A stretch of 64,000 nucleotides of DNA from Chamaelirium japonicum (GCA_947650365.1 OX393553.1:36733526-36797525), one strand, 5' to 3'; positions 39,499 to 48,297 are shown, counted from the first letter of the stretch. Notes: a model not told the origin generated them from the letters alone. Translations and numbers: made by a program.

Positions 39499-39710
39499 CT
39501 TGCCATGATATCGTGGGAGAGTTCGTCAGGGAGCTTCTGGAAGAGGGTGATAAGGTCAGAGTTGTCGGCGATGAAGCCATGGAGGCGGTCGAGGTCCTTC
39601 CGGCGGTCGGAGATGGCCTCCTGCACGCGCCTCGCCGCCTTCTGAGCTTCATCGGGAGGGAAGAGGGAGCCCAGTGAGGTGACCGTACCCTTCACCGCGC
39701 TTCCCGCCAT
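15490..39710 (-). CDS. URI1: URI: unconventional prefoldin RPB5 interactor homologue, 11 exons
   Basis: Coding exons in order: 39710-39504, 39422-39363, 39273-39106, 38844-38781, 37537-37311, 37199-37113, 37001-36968, 16411-16320, 15890-15834, 15748-15671, 15552-15490 (TGA). They sum to 1137 bp, 378 residues; every junction closes in phase, with AG acceptors throughout and GT donors except intron 1 (GC). Exons 1-3 (residues 1-145) form an alpha-prefoldin fold: a helix with [11 protein letters not shown], the hairpin [18 protein letters not shown], then [14 protein letters not shown] and a second coiled coil. [10 protein letters not shown] follows near 146, [16 protein letters not shown] near 181, and an acidic stretch. 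The C-terminus has AFTGSIVEH (about 333) and [11 protein letters not shown] (365-375), matching the conserved ends of URI proteins. URI is a scaffold of the R2TP/prefoldin-like complex that binds RPB5 and helps assemble RNA polymerases. The length is close to plant homologues as I recall them (about 380 residues). No break is seen. Confidence 0.93.
15950..16146. mobile_element. MITE in URI intron 8
   Basis: AGGGTGTGATTGTATTC at the left faces GAATACAAATACGCCCT at the right. GTAGTAAAGTGAAGT is mirrored by ACTTCACTTTACTAA. About 197 bp, non-coding, between exons 8 and 9. A target duplication is not clear. Confidence 0.65.
17180..17400 (-). mobile_element. LTR fragment with a methionine-tRNA primer-binding-like site
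   Basis: TGATATCAGAGCCA on the minus strand (17229-17242) resembles the TGGTATCAGAGCCA primer-binding site. The adjacent ATACCGGATGAAGATCC side with its CAATACAATCACAATAAAG stretch looks like an LTR edge. No partner LTR or coding part is seen. Confidence 0.4.
17560..18155 (+). mobile_element. Possible solo LTR (Gypsy-like)
   Basis: A stretch of higher GC than its surroundings, from TGTACACCAGAGACC to TGCTCTTGAGACA, with short CGACTC/GAGTCGG motifs. Its composition and TG...CA ends recall a Gypsy LTR. No second copy in the window and no clean duplication support this, so the call is tentative. Confidence 0.3.
18655..18740. repeat. Compound (CT)n-(AT)n-(AG)n microsatellite
   Basis: CT, AT and AG tracts in mirror order, so the block itself is palindromic. 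It forms the left border of the first (TA)n-flanked element. Confidence 0.95.
18741..18858. mobile_element. 118 bp palindromic GC-rich element between microsatellites
   Basis: GGCTGTTAAGATGCGG begins right after the AG tract and CACGCACTGC ends right at the next (TA)n tract. Inside, CTGATGCACCGTTGCGTGC faces GCACGCAACGGGTGCATCAG around a 7 bp loop. Insertion between TA tracts recalls the rice Micron elements, but sequence kinship cannot be judged here. Confidence 0.55.
18859..18907. repeat. (TA)n microsatellite
   Basis: About 24 TA units separating the 118 bp and 575 bp palindromic elements. Confidence 0.95.
18908..19482. mobile_element. 575 bp near-perfect palindromic element made of three hairpins, flanked by (TA)n
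   Basis: The ends GGGTGGGATCCGTTGACAAC and the inverse of GTTGTCAACGGATCCCAGCC match nearly base for base. Next on both sides lies ATGGGAGGTAAATTTACCTC, itself a palindrome. Hairpin A (18984-19070) and hairpin C (19318-19405) mirror each other, and hairpin B (19141-19250) sits on the centre at 19195. The linkers (CGCCCTTA, AATTAACGGTTCAAATAGAC) are mirrored as well. It is non-coding and probably a MITE of a TA-targeting family. Confidence 0.85.
19483..19535. repeat. (TA)n microsatellite
   Basis: About 26 TA units on the right of the 575 bp palindrome and on the left of the next repeat. Confidence 0.95.
19536..21360. mobile_element. Hairpin-rich repeat related to the 575 bp palindrome, interrupted by another element
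   Basis: It starts at the end of the (TA)n tract. Hairpin units TCTAGAACTTCTAGGG/CCCTAGAAGTTTTAGAAT (19600-19770) and CACAAAAAATCAGC/GCTAAAAAATTTGTG (about 21100-21260) resemble the modules of the palindrome. A separate AT-rich element at 19822-20932 splits it. The right end near 21360 is uncertain. Confidence 0.55.
19822..20932. mobile_element. About 1.1 kb AT-rich non-autonomous element, copy 1
   Basis: It begins near GGAACAAAAAATCGATATA and ends near GGAGATTTCGAA. CCTTACCCTAGAG and CCTTGCCCTAGAG flank it, a possible 13 bp target duplication with one mismatch. The ends are dense in CGAAATAT/ATATTTCG. In the middle CTTATTTACATATAATAAC faces GTTATTATATGTAAATAAG. A homologous copy in the same orientation lies at 57959-59140. 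No coding sequence is visible and I do not recognise the family. Confidence 0.6.
21580..22115. repeat. Tandem duplication, about 285 bp period, two copies
   Basis: CATCACTATGACCAAAAAGA at 21584 and CATCACTACGACCAAAAACA at 21869 start two units that share AATCATTAATTCAAGGTGGC and the stretch to ATAAGTCTC. The copies differ at a modest number of positions. Confidence 0.85.
22120..23752. other. No gene seen; CGATAAATCG-rich zone
   Basis: Between 22485 and 22640 GATAAATCGTCGATAAGTC and related TATCGA/ATCGAT motifs repeat in both orientations, and similar words occur near 21460-21530, so the tandem duplication may sit inside one older element. The rest (22640-23752) shows no coding sequence I can support. 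Confidence 0.35.
23900..29097 (+). mobile_element. Ty1/Copia retrotransposon, complete outline, coding part broken
   Basis: Two LTRs of about 170 bp (23900-24071 and 28928-29097), TG...CA, are flanked by the duplication TAAAA (23895-23899 and 29098-29102). TGGTATCAAAGCG follows the 5' LTR as methionine-tRNA primer site, and AAGGGGGG precedes the 3' LTR. The parts run gag (about 24.5-25.3 kb), protease ([12 protein letters not shown], about 25.6 kb), integrase with its LWHRRLGH zinc finger and SDIWGPSP core (26.0-26.9 kb), reverse transcriptase ([11 protein letters not shown] near 28.0 kb) and RNase H ([10 protein letters not shown] and [11 protein letters not shown], 28.4-28.9 kb). This protease-integrase-RT-RNase H order is Copia. 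The short LTR suggests the Ale/Retrofit side, tentatively. About three breaks interrupt the coding region. By eye the LTRs differ by roughly six substitutions, about 3.5%, so it is probably 1-2 million years old. Confidence 0.95.
24085..24500 (+). repeat. GC-rich leader of the Copia element with short tandem repeats
   Basis: CGCGATCAGATCCAG, GCCCGCACCCCTGCCTCCAG and GATCCGCTCGCGATCCC units repeat several times each between the primer site and gag. The long open frames in all phases here follow from the repeats and GC content and are not taken as genes. Confidence 0.75.
29431..31977. other. No gene seen
   Basis: About 2.5 kb of intron sequence without a repeat I can classify and without a splice-supported reading frame. 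The reading frames near 29762-30307 have no recognisable motif. Confidence 0.5.
31978..33062. mobile_element. GC-rich hAT-like non-autonomous element, 1085 bp
   Basis: The ends TATGGGTGTAAAATAGCCC and the inverse of GGGCCAATTTATACTCCTA-like sequence pair with several differences, followed inward by CGGCCCGACCC / GGGCCGGGCC words. CCCTCATG and CTCTCAAG flank it (6 of 8 matches), an eroded 8 bp duplication. The centre (32236-32594) has an open frame on the minus strand without recognisable domains; I do not call it a gene. Confidence 0.6.
33423..36800 (-). mobile_element. Non-autonomous LTR retrotransposon (LARD/TRIM-like), 3.4 kb
   Basis: Two LTRs of about 200 bp (33423-33620 and 36596-36800) lie in direct orientation. 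AAAAG flanks both outer edges (33418-33422 and 36801-36805), a 5 bp target duplication. On the minus strand TGGTATTAAAGC next to the right LTR is a degenerate methionine-tRNA primer site, so the element reads leftward. The interior has no gag or pol, but shows short tandem blocks (CTGCAAGCAGACCAACCTGG-like near 33700-33830, GGAGGACTGCAGAATAAA near 34080-34230, a 40 bp duplication near 35600-35680). The LTRs differ at many sites, so it is old. Confidence 0.88.
37790..38020. repeat. Short tandem repeats and CACGTG palindromes in URI intron 4
   Basis: CGTGCATTATCCACTCAC recurs three times (about 37828-37890). Then CCACACGTGTGGACAC and CCACACGTGTGCAC stand 24 bp apart (about 37957-38000). CACGTG is the core of the plant G-box. 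Here it lies within an intron, and its use is unknown. Confidence 0.6.
39423..39503 (-). other. URI intron 1: 81 bp GC-AG intron made largely of (CT)n
   Basis: The donor is ATG|GCAAGCC (minus strand), the acceptor CCGCAG|GTCCCC. Removing it joins HDIM to VPFG, the family arrangement. Its length is 27 codons with no stop, so a retained copy would read through in frame as a Ser-Leu repeat. The (CT)n tract (39449-39494 as AG on the plus strand) serves as the pyrimidine tract. GC-AG introns are a known minority class. Confidence 0.75.
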
Positions 39711-42152
39711 CAACGCCCAAGAGGGGGGGGGGGGGAAAGAGCGCAGAGGAGATGCTCGGGCGTCGGCTTCGAGTGTGCGGGAAAGAAAAGGGACGCTCTA
39801 GTCTATTCGCACCCACCCATGGAATTAGCGTTGGCACCTGAACTGTCATGGCCCCAGCACATTTCGTACTTCTGGTATTGGCACTTCTATAAACCCCAAA
39901 ATGCCCCTCTTTAAACCCCTTCCTCCACCTCCTTCCTACACCTCCTCCCTAGGATCGGAGGCCTAACTCCTAAGCCGTTGGTCTCCCTCCTCTTCTCTTC
40001 CTTTCCCTTCTTCTTCTTCCTCCATCCTCCCCACACCAGAATCCTAATCCATTGGCCCTGCTCCTCCTTCTTCTTCCATCTTCATGCCTAAAAGCCAGTC
40101 GGACAACGGATTAGGATTCTAGCACAGAAAGGATGGAGGAAGGAGGAGGAGGAAAGAAGAAAGGAGGAGTGAGGAGAAGGAAAAGAGAGAAGGGGGGTGT
40201 CATTGAAAAAGAAGGCGACAGAGAAGACTAGGGCGACGATCAAGGTAGAGGATGATGGGAGCGGCTATAATGGCACCCGATGGGAGGTTGGGGATGAGGG
40301 TAAACAGGGCATTAAAAAAATTAAAAGATCCGGGTGCGAACACTAAAAGACTATATAGATTGAGTCGAGACTCTGGAATTTGGTCACCACCCGTGCAAGT
40401 GGGTCGGGTGTGGTCCGTGTGAGAGATAAGAAGGCACACAACAGTTGTACGTCGTTCGATTGAGGATGTGAGCCTGTGATGCTTTGAAATAAAACATAAC
40501 AAGTACCGAGCGGTGAGTTTCTACAAAAAGAAAGATAAATTACACACAAAACCAGTATAGTTTGACTGATTATCAATTACACTCCCTCATATTTAAAACC
40601 ATACCAATGCCCCCTTATAATTTGAAAAACGTATCACTTGCCCCCGGGAGTCTCCAGAGGGGTCTATGTGTATGGCTTTTCAAGCTATAGGGTGGCATGT
40701 GTAGGGTTTTAAACAAAAGGGAGTGTAGTGATAATCAGCCAAACAGTAGGGGTTTATGTGTAATTTACCCAAAAGAGTACGGAGCAAAGTTTCAGATTGG
40801 GGGGTCGTTCGTTCTTCTCCACCTGCCGTGCCCTTCTTCTCCACCTTGCATCTGTACTAGTCTCTAGAGGATCTGAGAGCACCCAACACTCAAACCCTCT
40901 TCCAATTTCTCAAAGAATCTGAGAGCACTGCACAAGAAATAGCAATCGTGGGTTTAATGGTGGAACTTGGAGACCTAATCTGATTGAAAGGTAATTCCTA
41001 TCTGGCTATCCCAATTTTCCAAGGAAAAATCTCCTAGTATTATTTTTCAATTTGTGTAAAACCCTAATTTTTCAAGAGTAGTCTCATTCCCCAAGCCCTG
41101 ATTTCTACATATTATAAGAAAGTTATGTTGATGAGTCTACACTCCCCAATCCCTATTGCCCTTAATTTAACATAGGGTGAAAATTTTGTCATTCGAAAGG
41201 TAATTAAAAAGTTATTTAAGAATGATTAGGAAAACTAAGATTATAGAAATTGATTATCCAACAATATGGGATCTCATCAACTTGGCATATTGTAACAAAT
41301 TTAATATTTTTTTTTAGAATGGTTCAATTGAAATGCCTATACTTTCCATAATGTTGGATAAAATTTACCATTGAAATGAAAATTATTTATTTTCCTTGTT
41401 TTTGTAGGTCACCGGGTGCCCCAGCTAGCTGATCAAAGGCTTCCTTGTATGCATTCATTTTTGTTTTGCATAGAAATAACCATTATCCTATTTGATTGCA
41501 TCCTCCCCCCTTCTTTCTATGACTTTTAGTGTGTATGTGTGCTAGGACAATGGGCCAATAGGTTCTGGTTTTTTGAAATTGAAATGAGGTTTTGATATCT
41601 TATTGTATGTTCCAATTTCTTGATGGAATCCTATGTTGAACAGTTGATTCCTGTGGTCCTACGACTCTGTGGCGGATGCCCTTCATGCTTCAGTACTTCA
41701 CCACAACAGTAGAGCCGTCATCCGTCACTTGTTAGTCTTCGGGTATACGTCCTAGCTTCCTCTTCCTCATGGACGCATAGCCATAGTGATATGTTTTTCG
41801 CCTCTTATTATAGTTTTTGCTTGTGTAAGAATTAGCATGTCACTGTTACAGTATATAACATTGTTTGTTATTAATCTTAATGTATGACTTTATCTATTTA
41901 ATTATAATTTGGTCTTTATAAAAATATTTTTGTGTGTATAACTATATTTGGTTAACTACAAGTAGTTCTTTCGAGCATGACATTGTGTTATCTACTTTTT
42001 GCATGATATGGTGTTTTGTAACTATTTAGTTTTAGTATTTCTTGATGGTTGTAAGTAAAACATCAAGAATAATATTTTTGTAAGGTTTGATTTTGTGTGA
42101 TTGACATATGTTTTTCTTATTAATTTATGCTTCCGTATACTTTTGATCAGTC
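39711..42152. other. Upstream of URI and before the hAT fossil; no gene, two inverted-repeat elements
   Basis: The URI promoter side (39711-39830) has a G run and no obvious TATA box. 39840-40390 looks like an inverted-repeat element: a CTTCTTCCTCC-rich arm with AGAATCCTAATCC (about 40040) faces GGATTAGGATTCT and a purine-rich arm (about 40110-40200). 40533-40770 is another: GATAAATTACACACAAAACC faces GGTTTATGTGTAATTTACCC, with AAAAGAAAG/AAAAGAGTA outside. Nothing coding is supportable in 40800-42150. Confidence 0.45.
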
Positions 42153-44728
42153 ATGGATAAGTTTCTCAAAAGGAAATCAGTGTCTGATTCACAATCCTCC
42201 ACCGCAAAAAAAAAATCATCAGGATCGAGTCGTGCCTATTTCAAATCCAAATGATGCTGCAGAAGGTGATATAGCAAATATTCTTGCAGATCCAGGATTA
42301 TGAATTCAGATTTCGGATTTCGGATTTCGTGACAAAATCCGAAGGGCATATTTACAGAAGGGTCTTTGTCAGCCTCGTAATCATAGCTTTCCTCAAACAA
42401 ACTTTGGTCAAGGACAACGAGGTTTCAATCCAGCTTGGTTTAATAAGTTCAGCAATTGGTTTTAGTATATCGTATCAAAAGATACAACATTTTGTTTGTT
42501 CTGCTATTTATTTAGACCAGGCTAATAATAGCAAGGCGGTGACGACTCTTGGCTGGAAGGCTTCAGGAATTGAAAGAAAATTAACAAAATTTAGGCACAT
42601 GTTGGAGGACCTAATAGTGTTCATAACGTTTTGCAAAAAAAAATAGTGTTCATAACCAAGCATACAACATATGCCAAGACCTGATGAATCAGAAGAAGCA
42701 CATTGAGACATTTTTCTCGAAACAATCAGACCAAACTCGTAGATTATCGACTCCGGTTAAATGTATCGATTAATTGCATTCATTTTCTTTTGAGGAAGGG
42801 ATTAGCCTTTCATGGACATAATGAGTCTGAGGACTCTAGCAACCAGGGAAATGTCCGTGAACTTTTGTAATTTTTTGCTGATCATAATGAGGATGTAAAA
42901 AAGTGGTCTTGCAAAATATCCATGATAATCTAAAAATGACCGCTCCAGACATCCAGAAAGATATTGTGAGTGCGGCCGCAACTAAAATTACTAAAATTAT
43001 TATCAGTGAAGTTGGTGATTTTTTTTGCCATTTTAGTTGATGAATCTCGTGATGTATCAACAAAAGAACATATCGCTCTTTTTTTGCGATATGGGGACAA
43101 ACGGGGATGTGTAATTGAGTGTTTCATATGTATTATTTACGTTGGTGAAACAACTGTCGTAACACTCAAAACAGTGATCGAGGTCTTATTTTCCAAGCAT
43201 GGACTAAGCATATCTTAACTACGTGAGCAAGGTTATGATGGGGTCAGTAATATGTGTGGTGAGTTTAATGGCCTTAATACCCTTATCATGAATGAGAACA
43301 ACTCTGCATATTACGTTTATTGTTTTGCACATCAACATCAGTTAGCTTTTGTTGTTGTTGCAAAAATGCATGTTCAAGTTGGCTTGTTTTTCAATTTGGT
43401 TTCAAGTGTGACAAATATTGTTCGAGTCTCTTGCAAACGTTGGTATTCTATGAGAGACATAAGCTGATAAAGTTCTTGAAGCACTGAAGACCGGTGAACT
43501 CTCAAGGTCAGGGCATGAACCAGGAGACTAGCTTCAAACGGACCAACGATACACGTTAGGGTTCATATTATGTTGCCTTATCAAACTTGATTGTCATGTT
43601 ATCTTCTGTTTTGACGTGCTTGAGATCATTATTGAAGATGTTGCAAATTAGAAACAAAGAGCTTAGGTGTGTTCTCTGTTGGAGGCGATCTAGTCGTTTG
43701 ATTTTGTATTTAGTCTTCATTCGATAAAAAATGTATTGCGAATCATTGATGATTTATCAAAGGCATTACAATGAAAAGTTCAAGATATCGTAAATACCAT
43801 GACCTTAGTTGATGTTTCTAAATAACTACTGCTAATAATAAGAGAATGAATGCAATTCTCTTCTTCTAATTTTAATTTATCTTCATTATGTGCCAAACAA
43901 AATACCATTGTTCCATATATAAATAGTATGTTTATAACGCGACGACGATCACAACACAGAGCTGAAAAAATAACAAATCTACACCATTGTTGTGTCTAGT
44001 TGTTTTATATCACGTTTTACTGAAGTGAACACTGAGTTACTTATTGTGTTGCATGCCTGAATCCAAGTGATTTATTTTGTGTTTTTGACAAAAGAAGGTT
44101 ATTTCATCTTACATAGTTATATCCATTTAAATTTTCAGTAGTAGATCGCCTGATATTGGAAAATCAGCTCGAGACTTATTATTGAAATGCGCTCCAACGA
44201 CGAGTTTTCAAAACTGAAAGGAATTAGTGAGCTTGCTCGGAAAATGATCGAAACGAAAAAGACATATCCATTCATTTACTTGCTTGTGATTACTTGCTTA
44301 TGACACTTACGCTAATCCTATTAGTTTTTACTTTTTAGCGCTATCTTTGAACATTTTCAGCTATGAAGATTGTGAAGAATCGATTACGCAATCGGATTGG
44401 AGATGAATGGCTAAATGATTGTTTGGTGATATATATTGAGAAACATATATTTAATACCATCGACAATGAGGTGATCATAGAATGATTCCAGAACATGAGG
44501 AACCATAGAGGACAATTGTAAAAGCTTTTTTTATGGAATGTAATACCTTTTACATGGTAACAATGGTAATTGACATATTTGAGCTTCAAATTCGAATTTA
44601 ATTTTGTGAATGCAAGATATTTTTTGTTTTTATTCTTCATAATTCGTATTGCAAAAGAAAGTACAAAAACTTGTTGCTATTATGTTATATCTTTTCCCCC
44701 TTGTAAGAAATTTTTAACTTCGCCCCTG
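42153..44728 (+). pseudogene. hAT transposase fossil (ZMYM1/TTF-type zinc finger, DUF4371, hAT dimerisation)
   Basis: MDKFLKRKSVSDSQSS (from 42153) is the usual start of this plant hAT group. A TTF-like zinc-finger region (42330-42640) contains FCYLFRPG-like words. A DDE-side stretch (42970-43470, ILVDESRDVSTKEHIALFLR, then CFAHQHQLAFV) follows, and near 44360-44510 IVKNRLRNRIGDEWLNDCL stands for the C-terminal dimerisation domain. The order is that of a full-length transposase, but frameshifts and stops are scattered through it and no continuous frame exceeds about 120 codons, so it is dead. CTTCGCCCCTG at 44718-44728 looks like the right terminal repeat of an hAT element. I did not find the left end. 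Confidence 0.85.
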
Positions 44729-45253
44729 GTTTCAACCATGATGTAGGACAGCTACACGACCCTGTAGATTTTCAATCGATCGTCGCCTTGAGATAAGTAA
44801 GAGAGATTGAGAGGGGGGCGAGGAGAGATAGACCACTAGGAGTCGGCACCAACGACGGGGAAGAGGATGAGTCACATCTGCAGGAAACACTTGCAAAAGC
44901 AATTCTTTATTTCATCATTTAATAAATTTTCATCATAGGGATGCCTATAAGTAACCTTACAAGAGATAATCACTAATAAAGATAACGAAATAAAAAAAAA
45001 GCCTTCCTAAATTTAAAAGATTTGAATATATCCAAATCTTACCTAAAAAGCACATTTAAAACTGCATAATTGATAAATCCAAAAATAACATATTTTAAAT
45101 CAAACCAAATCCTATCAAATTTTATCCTAAATAACTACTAAGAATCGTTCCTAATTAATTAATCAAAAAATAAATTATTTTTCAGATTAAATTAATAGTT
45201 TATGTAAATATTAATATTTTATTTAAAAAATAGTAATATTTAAATAACATTAA

Positions 45254-45955
45254 TTATTTATTCCAAAAAGAATTGAAAAATTGTAAACCGTCAGATGCTC
45301 CTGCATCAAACACCTCGACTGCACCAGAACTCGATCTCGAGTTCTGTGAAATCGAAGCAGTCGCTAATGCCTGAAACTGATGATCTAGATCTAAATGGTA
45401 CGATCGTGCCATACCGTAGTTACCTCCCGGGTCCCACGTGAAAGAGGTGTTGCTGTCGAGCGAGGACCAGGAGTCAGGGATGTGCTGACATATACTAATG
45501 AAGACAGTTTCCGGAGCGGTCAGACATGGTAGCTTGAAAGAGGACACGCCCAAGTGTCGATGAAACTGATGAGCACCTGATCCGAGGGTAGATCGAATCA
45601 GCTCGACTGGCGGAACAATCTTGACACGATCAACTGCATGTGGTAGCACGGTTGGTGGTAAGTGATCCACTGAGGGCAGAATCTCTAATATCACTGAAAG
45701 TGTTGGCATAGGTGGAAACTCCACGAAAAGTGATGATGGCAATGGGAGCTCCTCGGAAGTCCCAACCAGTTGATGAGGCTTTGCTAAAAGCGAAAGGTCA
45801 TCAGAACGAAGTGTCTCAAGGATCTCCAATGATGGTACCAATGGAGATACACCATGAGTTTCAGTCATGTTGATTATTACTTGTAACTTACCCATCAACT
45901 TGTCCCATTCTGCATACTTTCTATCAGTATTCAAAAACCCGGAACTTGGACTCAA
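45254..45955 (-). other. Open frame of 233 codons inside the small LTR element, unrecognised
   Basis: The frame spans most of the internal region and runs into the 3' LTR. The first third is charged (KLMGKLQVIINMTE), followed by a Pro/Leu-rich part and an Asp/His/Ser-rich end. No zinc knuckle, protease or polymerase motif is visible. It may be a gag-like relic or captured sequence. I do not recognise it. Confidence 0.4.
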
Positions 45956-46330
45956 AATAGTAAATAGCCCAAGTCAGACCGAGTCGGCCCGAGTTTCGGT
46001 CTGAGTTGACTCGATTTTCAGCCGAGTCGAGTGACTCGAGTCGGACCGAGTTTTGGTACTATGCTTTCTATCAGATAAGAGCATCGGTCATAACATACGC
46101 TCGGTCATAGAAAGATTGATCAAAGGGATAGCGGGAATATGAGGACCAATCACGATGATAGGACATCGTGACAAAGGCTCTGATACCAAACTGATGTTGG
46201 ACAACTATGAAACCCCGTAGATTTTCAATCGTTTGTTGCCTTGAGATGAGAACTAAGAGGGATAGAACGGGAGGAGGGGAGAGATAGACACTAGGATCGG
46301 CGCTTAGGGTTTGTTGGAGTTGGCACCAAC

Positions 46331-46800
46331 TAGGGGTGGCAATGGGTTGTGTCGTGTCGGGTTCTTGTCGTGTCTAGTTTCGTGTCGTGTCCAAAACCCC
46401 TAGACCCGGACTCGACCCATTTAACTAATCGTGTCTAGATCCTAAACCCGTACCCGACCCGCTAATAAACGGGTAGACCCGGTAAGACCATTTACCACCC
46501 GGGTCTATTCAGTTGACCCGATCCGACCCAATCCGACTCGACCCGACCTGACCCGAAAGGCCCGCTGGTATTATATATTATAGTATCGGATTGCGGGTAA
46601 ACCCGACCCTACACGACCCATTGAATACTAAACGGGTCTTCCCGGTTCTACCGTGTCCAGACCCTAAACCCGAACCCGACCCGTTTATTAAACGGGTCTA
46701 TCGTGTCGACCCGTTTACGACCCGAACCCGTTTAGCCCTGACCCAGACCCACTAACTTCGTGTCGAGTCTGCCGTGTCGAGTCCGAAATTGCCAGCCCCA
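46331..46800. mobile_element. hAT-type MITE of the GGGTCGGGTC family, inside the LTR
   Basis: TAGGGGTGGCAAT at the left faces ATTGCCAGCCCCA at the right. GCACCAAC (46323-46330) and ACACCAAC (46801-46808) are an 8 bp duplication with one change. The sister LTR near 44850 reads through GGCACCAACGACGGGGAAG without it, which is the empty site. The interior is built of GACCCGTTTA/AAACGGGTC words in both directions. Confidence 0.92.
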
Positions 46801-47134
46801 ACACCAACAAGAGGGAAGAGGATGAGTCCCATCGGTAGAAAACACTTGCAAAACAACAAAAGCAATTATTTATTTCATCATTCAATAATTTTTTGTCATA
46901 GATATGCTTATAAATAGGCTTACAAGAGCTAATCACTAATAATGATAACGACAACTAAAAGATAACCTTCCTAAATTTGAAAGATTTGAATCTATCCAAA
47001 TCTTACCTCAAAGCACATTTAAAAATTAAAACTACCATAATTGATAAATCCGAAAATAGACTATTTTAAATCAAACCAAATCCTATCAAATCTTATCCTA
47101 AATAACTACAGAGGATCTATCCTAATTAATTAAT

Positions 47135-47575
47135 GAGAGACTTAGTGAACAGTCCAAACATGAGATCTGTTTAAGCCAAAGGACAGAGGACGAAACTGCC
47201 CCTCAATATGCTTCAAATTTTTATTTGCATGCCACTCCCCTTTAAACTAAACCTAAAATCTAAACGTAGTCCTAAAACCTAAGATATACAGGCACTGGGT
47301 TGAACCCTAAACCTAATCCGAACCCTAAAACCTATGATCTACAAGCCATGGGATGGACCCTAGACCAAATCCTAAAATCTAAACTGAATCGCCGCCTGTT
47401 CGCTGCGTCGCCACTGCTGTCACCGGCTGTTTGAGAGAAAAGGGAAAAGGGAGGGGGGGGGGGGGGGGGCAATTTCGAGTTTATAAAAAAAATTGGGACC
47501 TCCCATTTGAGGGATCTTATGAGTGTCCTGTTCATTAACCCAATCAAAGTTATAGGACCTAACACCCATTTCCCC
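47135..47575. mobile_element. 441 bp insertion with 9 bp duplication (MULE-like MITE)
   Basis: TTAATTAAT stands directly on both sides (47126-47134 and 47576-47584), and the sister LTR at about 45155-45165 has the site once. A 9 bp duplication is typical of Mutator-like elements. The terminal repeats are weak (GAGAGACTTAGTGAACAG versus the inverse of GTCCTATAACTTTGATTGGG side). The interior has CCTAAAACCTAA-type runs and a G homopolymer. Confidence 0.75.
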
Positions 47576-47721
47576 TTAATTAATCCTAAAATTAATAATT
47601 TTTGAATTAAATTAATAGTTTAATTAAATATTGATATTTTATTTTAAATGAATTAATATTTAAATAATATCAATTATTTAATCCAAAAAGAATTTGAAAA
47701 TTGTCGGATGCTCCCGCACCA

Positions 47722-48297
47722 GCCCATTTATCACTTCATAGAAAAGACAATTGTTTTAGCCGAATCCATATATGATGAGATAAGGTTTGGATGTTATTGT
47801 TGTCATAGGTCATCTTGCATCGACATATCAAACAATGGACTCCTGAGCTCAATGATGCAAATCAATTTTAATCAAATCTCAAAATGCCGGTGTATTATTT
47901 GATTATGCTAAGTTGGACAACCTCCAGATTGAATCGACAGGCTTGACATTTGGGAGATGATGCATTTAGGATGGCTGGCAATTAATGTGCTTAGAATCTA
48001 CTGTTATAGCTTTTCTTTTCTTGCATCTCTTTTTGTTCCTTGATACTTTCCAATTGTGCAGGGTGGTCTATTTATGTAAATATATTTGTTTATTCCTTTG
48101 TGTGCACGAGTGCTGAACAAAAATATTTTTGGCAATGATGAACCAACAAGCTTAATCTATTCATTTTTGCTCTCTTTGAACTGTACATATTGCACGTTCA
48201 TTTGATTCTGTTTTTAGTACGGTACCAGCAATATGATGGCAAATTCAATGTGATGATGGTTGAGTTGGTTTTCTAGGTCTTGTTAGAAGTCTTGTAA
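47722..48297 (+). other. Upstream region of the PKR1-like gene
   Basis: No coding sequence is seen. TTTTCTAG|GTCTTGTTAG at about 48272-48285 could be a splice acceptor ending a 5' UTR intron, leaving about 20 nt of leader before the ATG at 48298. Confidence 0.4.

Larger units (their letters stand above)
44739..47721 (-). mobile_element. Small LTR retrotransposon (non-autonomous), with two insertions in its 5' LTR
   Basis: LTR copies lie at 44739-45308 and 46192-47721. The right one is longer only because it holds the elements at 46331-46800 and 47135-47575. TGGTATCAGAGCC on the minus strand beside the right LTR (about 46175-46187) is a methionine-tRNA primer site, so the element reads leftward. 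The interior is only about 0.9 kb and has one open frame. AACCA and GCCCA flank it, which is not a convincing duplication. It is an old element lacking pol. Confidence 0.8.
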
